From Clusia tigrina (Eukaryota; Arthropoda; Insecta; Diptera; Clusiidae), in contig CAKKTE020000328.1 in the NCBI GenBank assembly GCA_920105625.2, positions 1,922,001-1,986,000 of the forward strand: a stretch of DNA of 64,000 nucleotides, in the 5' to 3' direction. Shown one piece after another: positions 1 to 8,516 of the stretch. Under the pieces are notes generated by a model. The model saw only the letters and a program-made list of their open reading frames with translations. It was not told the origin of the DNA and made no database searches. Made by a program: the position numbers and the translations under genes. How positions within the stretch are numbered: the first letter of the stretch is position 1; each line of letters begins with the position of its first letter.

Positions 1-2
1 CA

Positions 3-71
3 GAGTTCATCGAGGGATTTCACTCCGTCAACGGCAGCCGTCCACCGGATCAGCAGTTAGCAGAAGTATAA
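3..71 (+). CDS. possible C-terminal tail of a retroelement polyprotein (partial)
   Basis: Frame 3 is open from the window edge to a TAA at 69-71, giving about 22 residues (begins EFIEGFHSVN, ends DQQLAEV). It is G+C-richer than the sequence that follows and has G-rich first codon positions, which looks more coding-like than the other two forward frames; those are also short. The position, several hundred bp before a 3' LTR, suits the end of pol or a following ORF. I recognise no domain, and 22 residues are too few to assign one. This is a weak call and may be chance. Confidence 0.2.
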   Translation, partial: EFIEGFHSVNGSRPPDQQLAEV

Positions 72-180
72 CGTAATATTTTAGATATAAATATCATAGT
101 AGAATATAAGATCTTAATTATAGGATTAATTGTATTATCGCTAGTTGTTGAAAATTGTATATACGCCAGTGAGAAAAGAG

Positions 181-360
181 TCGATGAAAGACCAAATATA
201 AAAAGGGGAATATAAAAAAAAAAGATAGAAATAAAAGAAATAAATAAACAGAATAAAACAAAGAAAAAAAAGGAGAAAAAAAAGATAGAAATAAAGGAAC
301 AAAATAAAACAAAAGAGGAAAAAAGAAAAGAACACAAAAGTAAAAAGAAAAGAATACAAC
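181..360 (+). repeat. A-rich low-complexity tract with a 60-bp internal duplication
   Basis: The plus strand is dominated by A with scattered G (runs of A, AGAA and ATAAA units). The string AAAGATAGAAATAAA occurs at 221 and again at 281, so a unit of about 60 bp has been duplicated imperfectly. The complementary strand is T-rich and gives phenylalanine/serine/leucine-rich open frames (50-337, 118-480, 141-362). These come from base composition and I do not count them as genes. The stretch is probably untranslated sequence of the retroelement. Confidence 0.7.
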
Positions 361-481
361 AATTGAACCCAAATAAGGCGAATTTGACAAAAGAAAAAAA
401 CTATACATATGTACTATAGGTTTAAGAAAATGCACAGATAGTTTAAAATGCAGAAAAGAGAAAAATACTGTAAGATTCATT
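361..481. other. AT-rich unique spacer, no recognisable feature
   Basis: This continues the retroelement tail with no repeat, open frame or motif I can support. It lies between the A-rich tract and the hairpin that precedes the polypurine tract. Confidence 0.5.
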
Positions 482-504
482 AGAAGTTAGTTGCACTAAC
501 TTCT
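482..504 (+). promoter_or_regulatory. perfect 9-bp hairpin just before the polypurine tract
   Basis: AGAAGTTAG at 482-490 and its exact reverse complement CTAACTTCT at 496-504 flank a 5-nt loop. It sits 6 bp before the purine tract of the element. A structural role in the retroelement RNA is possible, but this is inference from position only. Confidence 0.45.
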
Positions 505-510
505 TTTAGA

Positions 511-523
511 AAGAGGGGAGGGA
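511..523 (+). promoter_or_regulatory. polypurine tract (plus-strand primer) of the LTR element
   Basis: Thirteen consecutive purines (AAGAGGGGAGGGA) end exactly where the LTR begins with TGTTG. In LTR retrotransposons this RNase H-resistant tract primes plus-strand DNA synthesis and lies immediately upstream of the 3' LTR. Location and composition both match, so it also marks this LTR as the 3' copy. Confidence 0.8.
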
Positions 524-664
524 TGTTGTGAGCTAGAATCAAGCTGCCTACGCGTAGTGTCTCACAGCATCGACTGCTAACAGATGCCACACATTCTGTG
601 TGATTAGCATGTGTTAAAGTTACTTAAGAAAGCACATATTTTTAGGGTGCGAGTATTTAGAATT

Positions 665-684
665 AATATTACCTATGTAATATT
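665..684 (+). repeat. 8-bp perfect hairpin in LTR U3
   Basis: AATATTAC at 665-672 pairs with GTAATATT at 677-684 across a 4-nt loop. It lies between the two TTTTAGGGTGC copies in U3 (640 and 697). It could be a protein-binding dyad for the element's promoter. No function can be read from sequence alone. Confidence 0.45.
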
Positions 685-770
685 TATTATGTAAACTTTT
701 AGGGTGCTACAGTTTTGCAGTCGAGCCACCGAAGGGCATTCAAAGTTAGAATGCACCATCAACATTTCAG

Positions 771-809
771 ATTGGCGTAGGTCAGTTGGCTTGACCAACT
801 GACACCAAT
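771..809 (+). repeat. long interrupted hairpin in LTR U3
   Basis: The inner arms GTCAGTTGG (781-789) and CCAACTGAC (795-803) are perfect complements around a 5-nt loop. Outer arms ATTGG (771-775) and CCAAT (805-809) extend the stem to about 14 paired bases with an asymmetric bulge. CCAAT and its complement ATTGG are also classic promoter elements, and the hairpin is about 70-100 bp upstream of the TATA-like box. It may therefore be part of the U3 promoter. Confidence 0.5.
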
Positions 810-875
810 TAACAGGTGCGAAACTGGAACACCAGAAAGGTCAGTTTTTGTATTGTAATTTTGAATTGTAAATAG

Positions 876-883
876 TATATAAG
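876..883 (+). promoter_or_regulatory. putative LTR TATA box
   Basis: TATATAAG lies about two-thirds into the LTR, the usual place for an RNA polymerase II core promoter at the U3/R boundary. It would start transcription around 905-915. Supported by motif and position only. Confidence 0.5.
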
Positions 884-899
884 AGTTAGTATTCTAAGA

Positions 900-905
900 A
901 ATAAA
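900..905 (+). terminator. putative LTR polyadenylation signal AATAAA
   Basis: A canonical AATAAA about 20 bp after the TATA-like box. In the 3' LTR this would direct cleavage and polyadenylation a little downstream, so R would be short. The spacing relative to the TATA-like box is plausible for a compact LTR. Confidence 0.5.
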
Positions 906-1144
906 GGCTTGTGATTTTAAAGCTAACATTGTAATGTAGTGATTTTTACAAAGAGTGGTTTAGGCTTTTCAGATACACGCGCGCAGCAGAAGGACGTCCC
1001 CCGTCAAACAAGGACAATACCCCAACAGCATTTGTGTGTTGCCAACTTTGATAGGTGTAGGACGTACCGTATAGAAGTTAGGGCCATTTGAAGTTTTCTC
1101 AGTGTTTGATTTGGGACTCAAGGGTAGCATAGCTTTGAGCGATA

Positions 1145-2265
1145 GCTTAAATTGACAAGAGGCTCGAGTACTTTATTGTTACAAAATTTCAAGGTTTTAT
1201 GACGCTGCAGTAACAAGTTACAAGCATTTGTATGTTGCAAACTTTGATATGTGTAGGACGTACCGTATAGAAGTTAGGGCCATTTGAAGTTTTATCATTG
1301 TTTGATTTGGGACTCAAGGTTAGCAAGCTTTGAGCGATGGCTTAAATTGACAAGAGGCTCGAGTACTTTATTGTTACAAAATTTCAAGGTTTTATGACGC
1401 TCCAGTAACAAGTTACAAGCATTTGTATGTTGCAAACTTTGATATGTGTAGGACGTACCGTATAGAAGTAAGGGCCATTTGAAGTTTTATCAGTGTTTGA
1501 TTTGGGACTCAAGGGTAGCATAGCTTTGAGCGATAACATAAACAAGAGGCTCGAGTACTTTATTGTTACAAAATTTCAAGGTTTTATGACGCTTCAGTAA
1601 AAAGTTACAAGCATTTATATGTTGCAAACTTTGATAGGTGTAGAACTTACGGTATAGAAGTTAGGGCCATTTGAAGTTTTATCAGTGTTTGATTTGGGAC
1701 TCAAGGGTAGCATAGCTTTGAGCGATGTCTTAAATTGACAAGAGGCTCGAGTACTTTATTGTTAGAAAATTTCAAGGTTTTATGAAGCTCCAGTAAAAAG
1801 TTACAAGCATTTGTATGTTGCAAACTTTGATAGGTGCAGGAAGTACCGTATCGAAGTTAGGGCCATTTGAAGTTTTATCAGTGTTTGATTTGGGACTCAA
1901 GGGTAGCATAGCCTTGAGCGATAACTTAAATTGACAAGAGGCTTGAGTACTTTATTGTTACAAAATTTGAAGGTTTTATGACGCACCAGTAAAAAGTTAC
2001 AAGCATTTGTATGTTGCAAATTTTGATAGTGTAGGACGTACGGTATAGAATTTAGGGCCTTTTGAAGTTTTATCAGTGTTTGATTTGGGACTCAAGGGTA
2101 GCATAGCTTTGAGCGATAACTTAAATTGACAAGATGCTCGAGTACTTTACTGTTAAAAAATTTCAAGGTTTTATGACGCTCCAGTAAAAAGTTACAAGCA
2201 TTTGTATGGTGCAAATGTTGATAGGTACAGGACGTACCGTATAGAAGTTAGGGCCATTTGAAGTT
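1145..2265 (+). repeat. super-repeat segment, copy 1 (pairs with 7396-8516)
   Basis: The pair shares rare marks at a constant offset of 6251: GACGCTGCAGTAACAAG (1201/7452), GATAACATAAACAAG with its 4-bp loss (about 1533/7784), and GGTGCAAATGTTGATAGG (about 2209/8460). The marks are too specific to arise independently, so the segment was copied as a block. Confidence 0.9.
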
Positions 2266-2469
2266 GTATCAGTGTTTGATTTGGGACTCAACGGTAGCAT
2301 AGCTTTGAGCGATAGCTTAAATTGACAAGAGGCTCGAGTACTTTATTGTTACAAAATTTCAAGGTCTTATGACGCTTCAGTAAAAAGTTACAAGCATTTG
2401 TGTGTTGCAAACTTTGATAGGTGTAGGACGTACCGTATAGAAGTTAGGGCCATTTGAAGTTTTCTCAGT

Positions 2470-4630
2470 GTTTGATTTGGGACTCAAGGGTAGCATAGCT
2501 TTGAGCGATAGCTTAAATTGACAAGAGGCTCGAGTACTTTTTTGTTACAAAATTTCAAGGTTTTTATGACGCTCGGGTAAAAAGTTACAAGCATTTGTAT
2601 GTTGCAAACTTTGAAAGGTGTAGAACGTACCGTATAGAAGTTAGGGCCATTTGAAGTTTTATCAGTATTTGATTTGGGACTCAAGGGTAGCAAAGCTTTG
2701 AGCGATAGCTTAAATTGACAAGAGGCTCGAGTACTTTATTGTTACAAAATTTCAAGGTCTTAGGACGCTCCAGTAAAAAGTTACAAGCATTTGTATGTTG
2801 CAAACTTTGATAGGTGTAGGACGTACCGTATAGAAGTTAGGGCCATTTGAAGTTTTATCATTGTTTGATTTGGGACTCAAGGGTAGCATAGCTTTGAGCG
2901 ATGGCTTAAATTGACAAGAGGCTCGAATACTTTATTGTTACAAATTTTCAAGCTTTTATGACACTCCAGTAAAAAGTTACAAGCCTTTGTATGTTGCAAA
3001 CTTTGATAGGTATAGGACGTACCGTATAAAAGTTAGGGCCATTTGAAGTTTTATCAGTGTTTGATTTGGGACTCAAGGGTAGCATAGCTTTGAGCGATAA
3101 CTTAAATTGACAAGATGCTCGAGTACTTTACTGTTAAGAAATTTCAAGGTTTTATGACGCTCCAGTAAAAAGTTACAAGCATTTGTATGTTGCAAACTTA
3201 GATAGGTGTAGGATGTACCGTATAGAAGTAAGGGCCATTTGAAGTTTTATCAGTGTTTGATTTGGGACTCAAGGCTAGCATAGCTTTGAGCGATAACTTA
3301 AATTGACAAGAGGCTCGAGTACTTTATTGTTACAAAATTTCAAGGTTTTAGGACGCTCCAGTAAAAAGTTACAAGCAAATGCTGCAAACGTTGATAGGTA
3401 TAGGACGTACCGTATAGAAGTTAGGGCCATTTGAAGTTTTATCAGTGTTTGATTTGGGACTCAACGGTAGCATAGCTTTGAGCGATAGCTTAAATTGACA
3501 AGAGGCTCGAGTACTTTATTGTTACAAAATTTCAAGGTCTTATGACGCTCCAGTAAAAATTACAAGCATTTGTGTGTTGCAAACTTTGATAGGTGTAGGA
3601 CGTACCGTATAGAAGTCAGGGCCATTTGAAGTTTTCTCAGTGTTTGATTTGGGACTCAAGGGTAGCATAGCTTTGAGCGATAGCTTAAATTGACAAGAGG
3701 CTCGAGTACTTTATTGTTACAAAATTTCAAGGTTTTATGACGCTCCAGTAAAAAGTTACAAGCATTTGTATGTTGCAAACTTTGAAAGGTGTAGAACGTA
3801 CCGTATAGAAGTTAGGGCTATTTGAAGTTTTATCAGTGTTTGATTTGGGACTCAAGGGTAGCATAGCTTTGAGCGATAGCTTAAATTGACAAGAGGCTCG
3901 AGTACTTTATTGTTACAAAATTTCAAGGTTTTTATGACGCTCGGGTAAAAAGTTACAAGCATTTGTATGTTGCAAACTTTGAAAGGTGTAGAACGTACCG
4001 TATAGAAGTTAGGGCCATTTGAAGTTTTATCAGTATTTGATTTGGGACTCAAGGGTAGCAAAGCTTTGAGCGATAGCTTAAATTGACAAGAGGCTCGAGT
4101 ACTTTATTGTTACAAAATTTCAAGGTCTTAGGACGCTCCAGTAAAAAGTTACAAGCATTTGTATGTTGCAAACTTTGATAGGTGTAGGACGTACCGTATA
4201 GAAGTTAGGGCCATTTGAAGTTTTATCATTGTTTGATTTGGGACTCAAGGGTAGCATAGCTTTGAGCGATGGCTTAAATTGACAAGAGGCTCGAATACTT
4301 TATTGTTACAAATTTTCAAGCTTTTATGACACTCCAGTAAAAAGTTACAAGCCTTTGTATGTTGCAAACTTTGATAGGTATAGGACGTACCGTATAAAAG
4401 TTAGGGCCATTTGAAGTTTTATCAGTGTTTGATTTGGGACTCAAGGGTAGCATAGCTTTGAGCGATAACTTAAATTGACAAGATGCTCGAGTACTTTACT
4501 GTTAAGAAATTTCAAGGTTTTATGACGCTCCAGTAAAAAGTTACAAGCATTTGTATGTTGCAAACTTAGATAGGTGTAGGATGTACCGTATAGAAGTAAG
4601 GGCCATTTGAAGTTTTATCAGTGTTTGATT
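2470..4630 (+). repeat. 7-mer higher-order repeat, period 1368 bp
   Basis: The mark GCTCGGGTAA occurs at 2571 and 3939, and ACAAATTTTCAAGC at 2940 and 4308, both 1368 bp apart (7 monomers minus 4 bp). The 4 bp are lost in a monomer reading CAAGCAAATGCTGCAAACG near 3374. The second unit is cut short: the monomer with that mark is missing after 4630, so TAAAAATTACAAGC recurs at 1176 rather than 1368 bp. A third relative of the unit begins near 8525 with no tandem partner. Confidence 0.88.
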
Positions 4631-7395
4631 TGGGACTCAAGGGTAGCATAGCTTTGAGCGATAGCTTAAATTGACAAGAGGCTCGAGTACTTTATTGTTA
4701 CAAAATTTCAAGGTCTTATGACGCTCCAGTAAAAATTACAAGCATTTGTGTGTTGCAAACTTTGATAGGTGTAGGACGTACCGTATAGAAGTCAGGGCCA
4801 TTTGAAGTTTTCTCAGTGTTTGATTTGGGACTCAAGGGTAGCATAGCTTTAAGCGATAGCTTAAATTGACAAGAGGCTCGAGTACTTTATTGTTACAAAA
4901 TTTCAAGGTTTTATGACGCTCCAGTAAAAAGTTACAAGCATTTGTATGTTGCAAACTTTGAAAGGTGTAGAACGTACCGTATAGAAGTTAGGGCTATTTG
5001 AAGTTTTATCAGTGTTTGATTTGGGACTCAAGGGTAGCATAGCTTTGAGCGATAGCTTAAATTGACAAGAGGCTCGAGTACTTTATTGTTACAAAATTTC
5101 AAGGTCTTAGGACGCTCCAGTAAAAAGTTACAAGCATTTGTATGTTGCAAACTTTGACAGGTGTAGGACGTACCGTATGGAAGTTAGGGCCATTTGAAGC
5201 TTTATCATTGTTTGATTTGGGACTCAAGGGTAGCATAGCTTTGAGCGATATCTTAAATTGACTAGAGGCTCGAGTACTTTATTGTTACAAAATTTCAAGG
5301 TCTTAGGACGCTCCAGTAAAAAGTTACAAGCATTTGTATGTTGCAAATTTTGATAGGTGTAGGACGTACCGTATAGAAGTTAGGGCCCTTTGAAGTTTTA
5401 TCATTGTTTGATTTGGGACTCAAGGGTAGCATAGCTTTGAGCGATGGCTTAAATTGACAAGAGGCTCGAATACTTTATTGTTACAAAATTTCAAGGTTTT
5501 ATGACGCTCCAGTAAAAAGTTACAAGCATTTGTATGTTGCAAACTTTAAAGGTGTAGAACGTACCGTATAGAAGTTAGGGCCATTTGAAGTTTTATCAGT
5601 GTTTGATTTGGGACTCAAGGGTAGCATAGCTTTGAGCGATAGCTTAAATTGACAAGAGGCTCGAGTACTTTATTGTTACAAAATTTCAAGGTCTTATGAC
5701 GCTCCAGTAAAAAGTTACAAGTATTTGTATGTTGCAAAATTTGATAGGTGTAGAACGTACCGTATAGAAGTTAGGGCCATTTGAAGTTTTATCAGTGTTT
5801 GATTTGGGACTCAAGGGTAGCATAGCTTTGAGCGATAGCTTAAATTGACAAGAGGCTCAAGTACTTTATTGTTACAAAATTTCAAGGTTTTATGACGCTC
5901 CAGTAAAAAGTTACAAGCATTTGTATGTTGCAAACTTTGATAGGTGTAGGACGTACCGTATCGAAGATAGGGCCATTTGAAGTTTTATCAGTGTTTGATT
6001 TGGGACTCAAGGGTAGCATAGCCTTGAGCGATAACTTAAATTGACAAGAGGCTTGAGTACTTTATTGTTACAAAATTTGAAGGTTTTAGGACGCATCAGT
6101 AAAAAGTTACAAGCATTTGTATGTTGCAAATTTTGATCGGTGTAGGACGTACGGTAAAGAAGTTAGGGCCATTTGAAGTTTTATCAGTGTTTGATTTGGG
6201 ACTCAAGGGTAGCATAGCTTTGAGCGATAACTTAAATTGACAAGATTCTCGAGTACTTTACTGTTAAAAAATTTCAAGGTTTTATGACGCTCCAGTAAAA
6301 AGTTACAAGCATTTGTATGTTGCAAACTTAGAAAGGTGTAGGACGTACCGTATAGAAGTAAGGGCCATTTGAAGTTTTATCAGTGTTTGATTTGGGACTC
6401 AAGGCTAGCATAGCTTTGAGCGATAACTTAAATTGACAAGAGGCTCGAGTACTTTATTGTTACAAAATTTCAAGGTTTTATGACGCTCCGGTAAAAAGTT
6501 ACAAGCATTTGTATGGTGCAAACGTTGATTGGTATAGGACGTACCGTATAGAAGTTAGGGCCATTTGAAGTTTTTTCAGTGTTTGATTTGGCACTCAACG
6601 GTAGCATAGCTTTGAGCGAGAGCTTAAATTGACAAGAGGCTCGAGTACTTTATTGTTACAAAATTTCAAGGTCTTATGACGCTCCAGTAAAAACTTACAA
6701 GCATTTGTGTGTTGCAAACTTTGATAGGTGTAGGACATACCGTATAGAAATTAGGGCCATTTGAAGTTTTCTCAGTGTTTGAGTTGGGACTCAACGGTAG
6801 CATAACTTTGAGCGATAGCTTAATATGACAAGAGGCTCGAGTACTTTATTGTTACAAAATTTCAAGGTTTCATGACGCTCCAGTAAAAAGTTACAAGCAT
6901 GTGTATGTTGCAAACTTTGAAAGGTGTAGAACTTACCGTAAAGAAGTTAGGGCCATTTGAAGTTTTATCATTGTTTGATTTGGGACTCAAGGGTAGCATA
7001 GCTTTGAGCGATGGCTTAAATTGACAAGAGGCTCGAATACTTTATTGTTACAAAAGTTCAAGGTTTTATGACGCTCCAGTAAAAAGTTACAAGCATTTGT
7101 ATGTTGCAAACTTTGATAGATGTAGCACGTACCGTATAGAAGCATTTGAAGTTTTATCAGTGTTTGATTTGGGACTCAAGGGTAGCATAGCTTTGAGCGA
7201 TAACTTAAATTGACAAGAGGCTCGAGTATTTTATTGTTACAAAATTTCAAGGTCTTATGACGCTCCAGTAAAAAGTTACAAGCATTTATGTTGCAAACTT
7301 TGATAGGTGTAGGACGTACCGTATAGAAGTTAGGGCCATTTGAAGTTTTATCATTGTTTGATTTGGGACTCAAGGGTAGCAAGCTTTGAGCGATG

Positions 7396-8516
7396 GCTTA
7401 AATTGACAAGAGGCTCGAGTACTTTATTGTTACAAAATTTCAAGGTTTTATGACGCTGCAGTAACAAGTTACAAGCATTTGTATGTTGCAAACTTTGATA
7501 TGTGTAGGACGTACCGTATAGAAGTTAGGGCCATTTGAAGTTTTATCATTGTTTGATTTGGGACTCAAGGGTAGCAAGCTTTGAGCGATGGCTTAAATTG
7601 ACAAGAGGCTCGAGTACTTTATTGTTACAAAATTTCAAGGTTTTATGACGCTCCAGTAACAAGTTACAAGCATTTGTATGTTGCAAACTTTGATATGTGT
7701 AGGACGTACCGTATAGAAGTAAGGGCCATTTGAAGTTTTATCAGTGTTTGATTTGGGACTCAAGGGTAGCATAGCTTTGAGCGATAACATAAACAAGAGG
7801 CTCGAGTACTTTATTGTTACAAAATTTCAAGGTTTTATGACGCTTCAGTAAAAAGTTACAAGAATTTATATGTTGCAAACTTTGATAGGTGTAGAACGTA
7901 CGGTATAGAAGTTAGGGCCATTTGAAGTTTTATCAGTGTTTGATTTGGGACTCAAGGGTAGCATAGCTTTGAGCGATGTCTTAAATTGACAAGAGGCTCG
8001 AGTACTTTATTGTTAGAAAATTTCAAGGTTTTATGAAGCTCCAGTAAAAAGTTACAAGCATTTGTATGTTGCAAACTTTGATAGGTGCAGGAAGTACCGT
8101 ATCGAAGTTAGGGCCATTTGAAGTTTTATCAGTGTTTGATTTGGGACTCAAGGGTAGCATAGCCTTGAGCGATAACTTAAATTGACAAGAGGCTTGAGTA
8201 CTTTATTGTTACAAAATTTGAAGGTTTTATGACGCACCAGTAAAAAGTTACAAGCATTTGTATGTTGCAAATTTTGATAGTGTAGGACGTACGGTATAGA
8301 ATTTAGGGCCTTTTGAAGTTTTATCAGTGTTTGATTTGGGACTCAAGGGTAGCATAGCTTTGAGCGATAACTTAAATTGACAAGATGCTCGAGTACTTTA
8401 CTGTTAAAAAATTTCAAGGTTTTATGACGCTCCAGTAAAAAGTTACAAGCATTTGTATGGTGCAAATGTTGATAGGTACAGGACGTACCGTATAGAAGTT
8501 AGGGCCATTTGAAGTT
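7396..8516 (+). repeat. super-repeat segment, copy 2 (pairs with 1145-2265)
   Basis: Partner of 1145-2265 with the same ordered variants. Directly after it, one monomer present in copy 1 (about 2304-2499) is absent, which changes the offset from 6251 to 6055. Confidence 0.9.

Larger units (their letters stand above)
1..523 (+). mobile_element. 3' internal region of an LTR retrotransposon (partial)
   Basis: Unique sequence between the window start and the 3' LTR. It holds a short possible coding tail, a strongly A-rich/purine-rich stretch and, at its right end, a polypurine tract directly before the LTR. I assign it to the element because it ends in the tract and LTR start expected of a retroelement 3' end. 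No reverse transcriptase, RNase H, integrase or envelope motif is visible, because those would lie left of the window. The superfamily cannot be fixed: TGTTG...CAACA termini occur in both Ty1/copia and Ty3/gypsy elements. The roughly 450 bp of non-coding sequence before the LTR fits a Ty3/gypsy-like layout slightly better. That is inference. Confidence 0.6.
524..1027 (+). mobile_element. 3' long terminal repeat, 504 bp
   Basis: It begins TGTTG and ends CAACA, a perfect 5-bp terminal inverted repeat of the TG...CA type. It is preceded by a polypurine tract and followed at once by satellite sequence. Inside are a TATA-like TATATAAG at 876-883 and AATAAA at 900-905, in the order expected for U3, R and U5. 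The partner 5' LTR is outside the window. It also holds two perfect hairpins and a repeated TTTTAGGGTGC at 640-650 and 697-707. The target-site duplication cannot be tested here. If the element landed in the satellite, its copy on the right begins GCAT(TT) at 1028. Confidence 0.82.

Noticed and set aside
118..480. Antisense frame of 120 aa and two others rich in phenylalanine in the first 500 bp
   Set aside because: They are the complement of an A-rich tract. Composition alone explains the F/S/L-rich translation, and no domain or start context supports them.
524..1027. Solo LTR
   Set aside because: A polypurine tract and A-rich internal-type sequence lie directly upstream, which fits the 3' LTR of an element with internal sequence. 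The 5' part is simply outside the window.
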